A model generated the notes under the pieces. It searched no databases, was not told the DNA's origin, and saw only the letters and a program-made list of their open reading frames with translations. Positions 21,601 to 31,042 of a stretch of DNA of 64,000 nt are shown piece after piece. The DNA is from Turbatrix aceti (Eukaryota > Nematoda > Chromadorea > Rhabditida > Panagrolaimidae). The DNA is taken from the NCBI GenBank assembly GCA_963969345.1, contig OZ017768.1:2876718-2940717 (forward strand), read 5' to 3'. Position numbers and translations under genes: made by a program. How positions within the stretch are numbered: position 1 is the stretch's first letter; every line of letters begins with the position of its first letter.

Positions 21601-23577
21601 ACTCCTCGCCAAGCAGATCAACGAAACAGAACGCAAGAAAGAAGCCGAGCGACGAGTTCGTATCGCAGTTGAAACCATCGACAGTCATTTCCGTGAAGCT
21701 CAGGTAGGTTACAGGTGTGTTAGGCGTCTGTTATTAGATAGCTTTTTTTTTCAGATCATGAGTGCCAGCGAAGATGCCAGCTCTCCACCTACTTCCCCAC
21801 CTGTCGCTACCGAGGACAAGCCAAAGAAAAAGCAAGCGACATTCGCGCCGGATTTGCACCTGCACCGCGCCAAGTCAGACCTCGACATCCACGACACCAC
21901 GAACACCAACAGCGAGAACGAAGCCGCCATACGGCCACGAAAGACGAGCGAAAACTTCGAAATTCGAACCATCGACGCTGACATTGCGTCGAAGCCCGCG
22001 AAGAGGAGGAAGAAGAAAAGCCGGTGGGTTTTGACTGGCACAGAAACTAAATTAAAGAAAATTAAAAAAAAAAAAAAAACTAAAAAATTAAAGATAAATT
22101 AAAAATTAGGTTCAATTGTTGGCTGGACGTCATTTTAGGCCTAAACCTGGATTAGAACCAGAGATGGCAGATCAGATCACTTTTCGGATCAGATCAGCTC
22201 ATAGATCAGATCAGATCAGGTCAGATCCCAGATAATCCAGATCAGATCGCGTGAAAATCAGAGATGATCTGATCTGCCATCTCCCATTGATTAGAACCAA
22301 TTTTTTTAGAAAAAAAAATGTTGTTGTTGTCTTTCAACCCATCTAAAAATACTCTCCGACTTTTTTCAGCTTCACAATCGAGCCCGTCCTCGACATGGTG
22401 GCGCGCAAAACCAGCACCGTGTCTGACTGCACCCCGCATCCGCATCCGCCTGCAGCGAGGCGTCGCAATGCCTTTTCGTCCAACTCTCCGATAAACCATC
22501 CTGTCGATGATGACTCTCTTCCGGTAGCACCTCTTCCATCGCCCAAGTCGTCACTCGCTGATCTGGGCAATTACAAGTTCCCAGAGTACTCGACCAGCTT
22601 TACTCGTGAGTTACCCATGATCCACGGCATTTCTTACATTAACCCATTTCTGGTTTTTAGGAAACATCGGAGAATACGTAAAACAAGCAAAACAACGTCT
22701 AAAGTTCAACACAAAGCACAAAACAGACGAGGCAAAGCTGGAGTACGACCTTTTTGATGAGGAACGTCGAGAATGGGAAGAAGAGCGAATCAAGGCCGAA
22801 CTCGAGCTCGACGATGCCATGATCGATGCCGCGCCTTTTCAACTGGTGCGCAAGACTTCGCTTTACAAGGTGCATTCGCTGTTTTCTCTCCTCGGCCTCA
22901 ACCGGGCTTACGTCACGGATAAAGGCCGTCTGGTGGGCGTGGTCGCGCTCCGCGACCTGCGATTGGCTATTCAACAGTCCGCAGGCGGTGCGCATCCCGC
23001 CAAACCCGAGCACATCGAGTTCATCGACTATACGGTCTTCGGTGACCGGGTCCCGAACGGACAATCACATCATCACGGACGGCGCCATAGTTCCATCGAC
23101 ATCGAAGTCGGCACCGAGCAGGTCATTGACAACATCAAGAAGCATCGCGTTGACTCCGTAGAACACATGGACGACATCCTGACCCCCTCGCTGTACAAAC
23201 ACATCGTGCATCCGTCCACGACGTCGCTCTACCATCCAATGCTCACGATCAGCGAGGAGGTCAGCGTCAGCAGTCCGATCGTCAAATCACCGGAATCCAC
23301 AACAACGCATTCGGAAAGCGATGAACGCCCAGCCCAGCCCAGGCCTTCTATTTTGAAGAAACGAGATCGCCCGAAGCACCTGCCGGGCCTTGAAAGCGAT
23401 GACGTTGCCCAGGCCGTGGCTTACCTCCGTCGACAATCACTGGCCACGCCCATGACTCCGGTAGATGACAGACCGATGTCGCCATCGCCATCGAGAAGCG
23501 CACGTCTGACACCGCCGAGTTCGTCGTCCACGCCGCCGCCGCCACAACCACCGCCACCGACGCCGCCAAAGAATTGA
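15645..23577 (+). CDS. clh: ClC-family chloride channel/transporter with two CBS domains (ClC-1/2 type)
   Basis: Twelve exons: 15645-15737, 16063-16273, 16328-16885, 19910-20120, 20168-20269, 20314-20566, 20718-21109, 21163-21299, 21555-21703, 21755-22023, 22370-22605 and 22661-23577 (1175 residues). The membrane core runs from about residue 103 to 605. It has [14 protein letters not shown] (family GSGIPE), [13 protein letters not shown] (family GKEGPxxH), [18 protein letters not shown] (GxFxP) and [15 protein letters not shown]1 starts near 607 ([18 protein letters not shown]) and CBS2 near 924, with a Ser-rich linker between them and a Pro-rich end. The closest class is the plasma-membrane ClC-1/2 group. 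Two key residues differ: leucine (about 235) replaces the gating glutamate and alanine (about 195) replaces the GSGIP proline. Every exon joint keeps phase, so these are not frame errors. Confidence 0.93.
16964..19761. mobile_element. 2.8-kb nested palindromic element in ClC intron 3
   Basis: The outer arms, about 16964-17440 and 19281-19761, are inverted repeats. Their ends read TTAAGAGCCACTCTGCGAG and CTCGCAGAGTACCTCTTAA, so TTAA flanks a GAG-starting terminal repeat on both sides. Inside are two further palindromes side by side. One spans about 17480-18100 with its centre near 17795 (both arms carry AAAATGAACCCTGACACTTT or its complement at the outer ends). The other spans about 18097-19192 with its centre near 18650 (both carry GGAGACAACCTCCCGACACG or its complement). 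Long frames within it (17182-17502, 19197-19628, 18073-18405, 18872-19162) are mirror copies of one another and have no recognised domain. The TTAA target suggests a piggyBac-like or other TTAA-specific non-autonomous element. Confidence 0.85.
21330..21540. repeat. A/T simple repeat in ClC intron 8
   Basis: Tandem units of TATTTTT and AAATTTT fill the intron between the exons ending 21299 and starting 21555. It is low-complexity sequence. Confidence 0.8.
22158..22286. mobile_element. GATCTGATC-rich short inverted-repeat element, copy 1
   Basis: The element starts with AGAGATGGCAGATCAGATC and ends with the inverted GATCTGATCTGCCATCTC. Between them are degenerate GATCAGATCA units. It lies in ClC intron 10. 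A second copy with the same ends is at 23852. The form is that of a MITE built around a 5-base GATCT repeat. Confidence 0.75.
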
Positions 23578-24329
23578 GCGAGTCGATCCGGAATAACGAC
23601 GCAGCTGGCCACGATGCCGTTAGCCGAAAAAACATGGCGCCACCGCCGCACTATGACAATTCCGGTAACCACCACGGAAGCAATTTTCATGTCAGAGTTA
23701 TCGTAGCCATTTTATGACCATGCATAAAGTGCAATTTGAATGATTTTATTTGAATACTATGAATTAGGTTGTATTACTGAACTTCTCAGCAGAAGACTGA
23801 GAATCGATGACTAGACTTCTATGCAGAATCTGCTCATCCAGTATTCTGCTGCAGAGATGGCAGATCAGATTATTTGCTCATGATCTGATTTGGATTATCT
23901 GTGATCTGATCTGATCTGATCTGATCTGATCTGAAATATAAGTTGATCTGATGTGATCTGATCTGATCTGGATTATCAGTTTCCATGATCTGATCTGATC
24001 TGAATTATAAGTTAATCTGATCTGATCTGATCCGATCTGAATTATAAGTTGATCTGATTTGATCTGATCCGATCTGAATTATAAGTTGATCTGATCTGAT
24101 CTGCTATCTCTGTTCTGCTGTGAAGTCCAGTCATCTGCTGGAACTTTCAGCAGATGACTGGACTTTACAAGTTCCCAGTCCCAGTGTTTGCAAAATGTTT
24201 TTGTAAACACAGAATTCCCTGGACAATCAATGAATCCCGTACTAGCACATATTTACATAAGTTAGAACATTCTCTGGACAATACCCCCCAGAACTTCAGC
24301 GTCACATTTCCGCTTTCGCGGCAAACACG
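23578..24329. other. intergenic region with a second GATCT element and a perfect hairpin
   Basis: Contains the ClC 3'UTR, the element at 23852-24113, a perfect 18-base stem hairpin at about 24122-24165 and the conserved leader of the Lys-rich gene (from about 24271). No coding sequence is supported. Confidence 0.5.
23852..24113. mobile_element. GATCTGATC-rich short inverted-repeat element, copy 2
   Basis: Starts AGAGATGGCAGATCAGAT and ends GATCTGATCTGCTATCTC. Inside are many GATCT units and three spaced copies of GAATTATAAGTTGATCTGAT. Its termini match the element at 22158-22286, so the two belong to one dispersed family; this copy is about twice as long because of internal repeat expansion. 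Confidence 0.75.
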
Positions 24330-24332
24330 ATG
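24271..24332 (+). promoter_or_regulatory. 5' leader shared by the two Lys-rich genes (copy 1)
   Basis: This 62-base block, containing TGGACAATACCCCCCAGAA and CACATTTCCGC, is almost identical to 26291-26352 before the paralogous gene. It ends at the ATG in both. It is probably core promoter plus 5'UTR retained after duplication. Confidence 0.6.
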
Positions 24333-25915
24333 ACGGTCGAAAACGCTTTGACTGCAATAGGAACGCCTGTCTGTATTCTACTTGTCAATGTCGTAGCAGC
24401 ATCATTCCTTCTCAGCGGATGCTGTTCCCGTTCGAAAGCGGTTTCCAAAAAAGGAAGCAAAGCAAGTAAACGCAAAAACAAGAAGGATAAGAAGAGTAAA
24501 AAGGCGGACGAGAAGGAACTTGTCCTCAAGCTGCCCACGGATAAGAGCAAGAAAGCTGATGCCAAGGAACCGCAGAACAAGGTAACGAATGACGTTTTTT
24601 TAACGCAAATCGGGGAAAAAATCTAAAAAGATGTTTAGGCCATCGTAAAAACGTTAGATTTACGAAATACAGTAATTTTGTCGCTAACATGTTACATTCA
24701 GGTTTTGTCTCCATTTTGTTACTTTTTATTTTGAAGGCAAAGTGAAATAACAACTTTTTTTATTACTTTTGAAAAAAATAACATTCATATTTCGTTCTTT
24801 AAAAATTCTGATCTCTCAAACTTTTAGAAATTCGAGAGATCAGAATTTTATCCATAACATTTTATGTGCTTATTTTGTTATTTTTTGTTCAGAGTAAATT
24901 CGCTTCCTTTTCAGAATGTTGTTGATGTCAACAACGACGATTGTTTCAATTCCCCCAAGAAGGAGGAGGCGCCAAAGACCGGCGTACCTGCAGACGGTAA
25001 AGACGCGAAGCCGGAATCGAAGCCGGAACCGAAGCCAGAGGCGGCGGCGGCACCTGCAGACGGTAAAGACCCGAAGACGGAACCAAAGCCCGAGGCGGCG
25101 GCATCACCGGCAGCACCTGCAGACAGTAAAACCCCGAAGCCGGAATCGAAGCCGGAACCGAAGCCGGAGGCGGCGGCGGCGGGAAAGAAGGATGAAGGTG
25201 TTAAGATCACGTTGCCCGAGGATAAGTCCAAGAAGGCTAATGCCAAGGATCCGCAGTACAAGGTAACAAATGACGTTTTTTTAAACACAAATCTGGAAAA
25301 AAGTCTAAAAAGATGTTTAGGCCATCGTAAAAAAACTAAAAACGTTAGATTTATGAAATACGGTAAATTTGTCGCTAACATGTTACTTTTGTTCGAAGTA
25401 ACATTCAGGTTTTGTCGCTATTTTGTTACTTTTTATTTTGCAGGCAAAGTGAAATAACAAATTTTTTATTACTTGAAAAAAGTAACATTTACATATATTT
25501 CGTTCTTATTATGTTACTTTTAGAAATTCGAGAGATCAGGATTTTATCAATAACATTTTTTGTGCTCATTTTGTTACTTTTGTTCAGAGTGAATTTCCTT
25601 TGTTTTTAAATTCCTGTTTTTCCTTTTCAGACCCTTGCTGGTCTCAACAACGACGAGTGCTTCGGTGCCCAGAAGAAGAAGCAGTTCCAGGCGCCGAAGA
25701 ACTGCGCTCCTGCAGACGGTAAAGACCCCAACTACCAGACTCTAGTTGGTCTGAACAACGATGAAATCTTTAACAAAGATGACCAGAAGGATGACCAGAA
25801 GGACAAAAAGAAGGATGACAAGAAGGATGACAAGAAGGACAAAAAGAAGGACGAAAAGAAGGACGAAAAGAAGGATGACAAGAAGGACGAAAAGAAGGAC
25901 AAAGACAAAAAGTAA
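24330..25915 (+). CDS. Lys-rich repetitive protein with short N-terminal membrane anchor (copy A)
   Basis: Three exons: 24330-24581, 24915-25262 and 25631-25915 (294 residues). A hydrophobic segment near the N-terminus ([21 protein letters not shown]) ends in cysteines that could be lipidated. The rest is low complexity: Lys/Asp-rich blocks, [15 protein letters not shown] repeats with PADGKD spacers, and a C-terminal run of DDKKD/DEKKD units. The motif [27 protein letters not shown] recurs at the exon starts. Exons 1 and 2 end with the same DKSKKAxAKxPQxK and are followed by near-identical introns, so an exon-intron unit was duplicated. I know no function. It is one of three similar genes in the window (26350 and 50262). 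Confidence 0.75.
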
Positions 25916-25954
25916 TGGATGAGCGTGCGTTTCGCGTTTCATATTGTGCTGCTT

Positions 25955-26107
25955 AATTAATTAATAAAAATGTTTTATTGGATTTAAAATTAAAATTAAA
26001 ATTAATTAATTCGTAAAAAATTATTAGATTAAAAAAATAAAAAAATATTTAATTAATTAATTAATTAATAATTATCTTGTTAATTAATTAATGAATTAAT
26101 TAATTAA
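25955..26107. repeat. TTAATTAA-type simple repeat
   Basis: Runs of (TTAA)n and AATTAATT units follow the stop of Lys-rich gene A. It is low-complexity sequence in the gap between the two paralogs. Confidence 0.8.
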
Positions 26108-26290
26108 TGAACACCTAGTTCAAAAAAAAAACTTTTCCACAAAAAGGGTCCAGCACAAGTTCTCGTCTCGTGGAGTGCAGCAAAAACCATAACACTTTCT
26201 CGCTGTTACGTCACTTTTGGTAAAGTTGTCCCCCGTAAAAAAATAAAAGCAAAAAAATTAGCATACCAAAAATAATTTCAAACAAAAAAT

Positions 26291-26352
26291 TCTTTGGACA
26301 ATACCCCCCAGAAATTCAGCATCACATTTCCGCGTTCGCGGCAAGCACGATG
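26291..26352 (+). promoter_or_regulatory. 5' leader shared by the two Lys-rich genes (copy 2)
   Basis: Near-identical to 24271-24332, including TGGACAATACCCCCCAGAA. It immediately precedes the ATG of the second Lys-rich gene. Confidence 0.6.
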
Positions 26353-26765
26353 ATGGTCGAAAATGCTTTGACCGCTGTGGGAACGCCTGCCTGTATTCTC
26401 CTTGCCATTGTCATAGCAGCGTCATTCCTTGTCGTCGGATGCGGTGCCAATCCAAAGACAAACGGAAATAACTCGAACGGAAAGAAGAAAGTATCGGATT
26501 CGACAGATGTGGAAACGCCCAAAAAGAACTCTGGCTCAGCGTCTACTGATACCGATAAACGCAAAGGCAACGATAAAAAGCCTGCGGATACCATAGCCAA
26601 GCCTAAGCCGAAGCCAGCTGCGGCGGCGGGAGGAAAGAAGGTGAGTTCAAAAAAACATCTATTTATAAAAAACAAAAAATAACAAATTGGTTCTAGGACG
26701 AGGATAACGACTACGATAACGCTAGCGATATGACAAACAACAGTCTCACTCCGTTGGGAAAATGA
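26350..26765 (+). CDS. Lys-rich short-anchor protein (copy B)
   Basis: Two exons: 26350-26640 and 26697-26765 (119 residues). The N-terminus MMVENALTAVGTPACILLAI is nearly the same as in the gene at 24330, with a hydrophobic segment ending in VVGCG. The rest is Lys-, Asn- and Ser-rich, with a KPKPKPAAAAGGKK stretch and an acidic end (DEDNDYDN). It lacks the long repeats of copy A. It is a tandem paralog with the same 5' leader, so the two are probably co-regulated. The function is unknown. Confidence 0.72.
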
Positions 26766-27729
26766 TACTATTTTGCAGTGACATTGGATTTCTTGACAAT
26801 AAAACTGATGCTTTTACCATTTGCGTTCATTATGCACTGAACGTGGGCCAGTGGCAAAAGTTGATTCGACCGACCGAAAAATCCAGAAAAAAATTTAAAG
26901 GTAAATATTTTTTTCAACTTTTTTCAGCATCAATTTATACGCAAATACGTACGACGTTTTACAAAAAAGAAAGATTATTTCAAATTTTTATACAGTTTTT
27001 GTTCTGATAAAAATTTTGACAAATTACGGCGTTAATCAAAAAATATTTATGAAAAATTTGGATCAAGGATATCCGGAATAGCAATTTCTGATCGAGATAA
27101 ATAGTAGAGATTCTGTTAGACAAAAAAAGTATCGTAAAGTCGATATTTTGCATTATGATAGAAAATCACACCGACAAAATTTTTAAAAGCAACAAAATAA
27201 AAAACAAAATTATTTAAAACGTTACTTCATTTTAGTAACGATTGAGAGATAAATTTTGAAAAACAGAAAAAACAAACAAAAATTTTAGATAAAATCAGTT
27301 TAATGATGCCGAAATTGATGGTATGTTTCCAAAAATGACAAATAGTGTCAATTGCCTTCGGAAATAAAAAATGTAGCAAAACTGTTGCCAAAAACTGAAA
27401 ATGCATAGTACCAAAGCAAAAAAAAATTGTCATAAAAAAATTGGAAAAAAATTGGCACGTATATAAAAACTGAAAAACGTATATTTTTGCCAGTAAAAAA
27501 TGTTCGCGTTTGTTCGATTTCTCAAACAAAATTAACAAAATGTTCGTGTTCGTTCGAGAACAAATAAAACGGCTGTTCGCCCATCCCTGCTTACGACACA
27601 TAATATTTATTTATTTAATTGTACCAATTGAAGAAACCAAATCAAAAAAATTAGATTGCAAATTGGCATTTCTGCTATTTAAAACTTTCTGCTAAAAATT
27701 GTATAACCTGAAGTATAACCTCATGGATG
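26766..27729. other. intergenic region with a hAT-like terminal repeat
   Basis: A/T-rich. Near its right end, 27475-27594 carries TTCGTT/GTTCGTG repeats and finishes with GTTCGCCCATCCCTG. Read on the other strand this is CAGGGATGGGCGAAC, the form of many hAT transposon ends. No coding sequence is supported; the open frames at 26762-27007 and 27227-27601 look fortuitous. Confidence 0.45.
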
Positions 27730-30669
27730 TCATTTCACGCCAGCCTTCTGCACCGATCGGCCCACAACCGCAGCATCCACGGAGCTAGCCGGCATGGAAG
27801 CGAGTTCGTCGGCTGTGAGGCTGTTGAAGTGGTCAAAAAGAGGCTCAAAGCCAATCACAGCAGCCGGAACCGAGAGGCACTTTCTCGCGAGTTGACGAAG
27901 CCTCGGGTATTCTTTGCCCTGAACCTTCCACCACCCGAGAATGTCGAATTCCCCGGATCCATCGGGTCCACAGTCCCTGACCACTGTCTCGCGAAGATAG
28001 GACGTAGCCTCGCAGCGGCCGTCGGGAAACTTGTCGGCCACCTTCGCGACGAGTTGTTGAAATTGATCGGCGTTCTTGGTGACCGATGCTTCGCCGGCAG
28101 GGAGACCCGCGACCTCTTCGATGAAAGACGCCAGCGTGGCCTGGGCCTTCGGCGTGTCGCCGAGCAGGACGGGCAGCCGGCTCTTCTGCGTGGGGTCCAG
28201 GAGGAGCGCCTTCAGGTGAACAGGTGTGATGAGCTGCGTCATGGCACGATCAATTTCCAGCGAAGCGACGACCCCGAGGGCGTACTCCAGGGTGTCCTTT
28301 GATTTTGACAGGACTTCGAAGTGAGAACGTAGTTTGACAACTTCCCGAACGACGAGGTGCAGAGTCGGTCGGTCGGTGGCTCCGAGGACGGCGACTGCGT
28401 CGGCGAAGGGCTGCAGAACGCGGACAAAGCACTCGAGCTCGTAGCGATCAGTGGCTACCGCGTTGAAGACAGTCTCGTAGACGGTGTCTCGCTCGATGTG
28501 CGTTTTGACGACCTCCAGGGGGAGGTTCAGGAAATCTTTAATCTAGAAATTTAAAAAATGTCCAAAAAAAGAAAAAAAAGTTTAAACTTCACAAAAAATT
28601 ATACAAATTAACATTTTGGAAAAAAAATTTGATCGCAAATTCGAAATTTATTTCAAAATTTTTAAATTTAATTAAACACAATAATTTTGTTTTTTTTAAT
28701 AAAATTAAATTAGTTTAAAAAAAATTTGTCAAAAAATTTAAAAAAATTGATTGACACCATTTTTTTAATAAAACAGCTAAAAAATTAAATTTGATTTTAA
28801 CGAAAAACTAAAAAATTTCACAAAAAAAGTTTTTTTTTGTCAAAAAAATTTTTTTTTTGTCAAAAAAATTTTTTTTTCGTCAAAAAAATTTTTTTTATGA
28901 AATAAAAAACGTAAATAAATTTTTTTTATGAATTAAAAAAATTGTCAAATAATTATTTAGTAAAAATTATTTAGAAAAAAAATTATGGAGCAAAAAAAAT
29001 TCCAAAACATAATTTCTGTAAAAAATACATTTTGTACGTTTTTGCTGGCCCAGAGTTTCTAAAAATTGTAGAAAAAACTCACGAGAGTGAGCCGGAAAAA
29101 CCGCGAATTTCCAGAACCCGCAGCAAAGGTCTTTGCGAAATCCTTGAGTTTCGGAAGAGAGTGGACAAAGCAGTGCAACTTTTGCACGGCGTCGACCAGC
29201 TCAGCGAGGTGCTTGAGCTGCGGATTGGGCGACATCACCGTGATCTCCGCCAGAACGGCTTCGTAGGACGAACACAATCCAGTGACCAGGCAGGGAACAA
29301 CTCGGGAGCGGGTGTTGGGAAAGGCGGCGAGGTTCTCTTGACGACCCGCGCAGACCGTGGCTTGCAGATGCTTGGCAACGTCAAACTCCTGGAGCACCTG
29401 AAGACAGGTGAATTAAATACAACTTTGAATGAGAATCGAAATCGAAAAACAACTAACAGAAGTGGTTTCGTCAAAAATGTCCTGAAGGCCGGAAAAGGCA
29501 CGGAGGCCGATGGAGCAGTGAATAAACTTCCAGGCAGCAGTGATTTTGTGGATAACCAGGCCTGCAAATCGGCCAGAAGCGTCGATGGTGAGCGAGCAGC
29601 TCCGCTGAAAGCCGGAGGCATGGATCGAGTCTCGAAGCTGGATCCGGGTTTTTTCAGTAGAAATCACGTTTTTGATCGTTGTTTCCTGCAAATTGGAATT
29701 TCTTTGGAAGAATACTGGCATTTTTTTAGAAAAACTTGGAAAAAAATTGGCACGCAAATAAAACTCAAAAAATTGTCCAAAAAACGTATATTTTTGCCAG
29801 GAAATAAAAAAAATCCAAATTTGTTTTCGTCATTTTTTTCGAAATCCAGAAAAAACATTCTTTGCCACCAAATTTTTTATTCAAAATAAAAAAATGTACG
29901 CAAATAATGAGAAAAAAAACCGCATAAAAAACATACAATTGAGAACAGAAAATTGTAATTTTTGTATGTATTATACTAAAATCGGCATTTTTGGGCGAAA
30001 TGGGCATGTTTAGAAAAAAATTGAGTTTTTGAACATAAATCCGCGTTTTTTGGATAACAATTGCTTTTTTTGGCGCAAAATGAAAAAAAAGCTCACCATG
30101 ACCTCCTTGATGCTGCACTGCCCGTTTTCCTTGCTCGCTTCCCTGCCGAGTTCATACCCCAGCTGCGCGACTTCCTTGAAGCACTCCATCATCTTCGGAT
30201 TCTCAAAAAACCCAACTGGAAGTTTGAGTTCAGCAACGCGTTTTGCGACTTCGTTCAACAGAGAGATGCGTTTGCCGACGTTGCCAGCAATCTCCCTCTT
30301 CTTATCCTTGTTGACGGATGGCATCGTGGATTCCGTATTTTTGTCCCTCTTGCGTGAGTGCCCAGCCTGGGCATTCTCCTGGGTGTCAGTGGGTTGCAGG
30401 GGAAGGGCAGCGCTATCGCCACCGCAAGATCGAGAATGGCGGGCAATGTCCTCGCAGCTGATCGGCGAGAAGACCATATTGCAGGTCGTGCAGAGGTTCG
30501 CAATCTTCTGATCGCCCTCAAAGACCCGGTAGTACGGCATCGACCAGGAAGGCTTGAGATCGACGGTCTGAGCGTAGATTTTGCGCAGGACATCGGCGGT
30601 CTGCACTGGGGACCACTCATCTTTTGGAACAACAGATGCGAGGCGTCTCTTTTTGGATGGACTCGCCAT
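27730..30669 (-). CDS. hAT-transposase-derived protein with BED-like zinc finger
   Basis: Four exons on the minus strand: 30669-30097, 29685-29458, 29397-29083 and 28542-27730 (642 residues). A C2HC finger of BED type (CTTCNMVFSP, then HSRSC) sits near residues 58-82. The middle shows SCSLTIDASGRFAGL, which matches the first catalytic Asp region of hAT transposases. The C-terminus has DILGWWKVQGKEYPRLRQLA followed by RKCLSVPA, the hAT dimerisation signature. Departures from an active enzyme are seen: the usual CxxH before the third conserved block is CLVT, and the SERVFS motif is GFEPLFD. The intact frame with apparently decayed motifs fits a domesticated transposase, but a live element with divergent motifs is not excluded. 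Confidence 0.7.
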
Positions 30670-31042
30670 GATAAACGTCAGTGATCAAAAGCGGTGAAAA
30701 ACAGCGCAAAACCCCAAAAAAACCGAGTTTCCTGCGTTCAGGCGACCTTGATCGCTGCAAGACCTAAATTACCGTAAATTCATTACATTCAAACAACCGA
30801 AAACTTGAAAAGTAACAAAAAATGTCAGCGAAAATAAAGTAACAAAGTAACTTCGCCTAAAAAGAAACGATAGAAAAAAAGAGTACCTATTTTGAATCCC
30901 CAGCCATTTTCACGTATTTCTGTAAAAGTTGTGCTCTCGCAACGAAAATTATTCACCACGTTGAAATGAATCGTGGAATGAATCTCGGATCGACGCAGAC
31001 GTGGTTTTTTCACTTATCCTCGTTCGAAACTCGCTTTTCACG
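30670..31042. promoter_or_regulatory. bidirectional promoter region (hAT-derived gene / COG6)
   Basis: 373 bases between two divergently oriented ATGs. Probably carries both promoters. No TATA box or open frame is convincing. Confidence 0.45.

Noticed and set aside
24911..25381. 156-codon reverse-strand frame opposite the Lys-rich gene
   Set aside because: Shadow of the [11 protein letters not shown] repeats on the coding strand.
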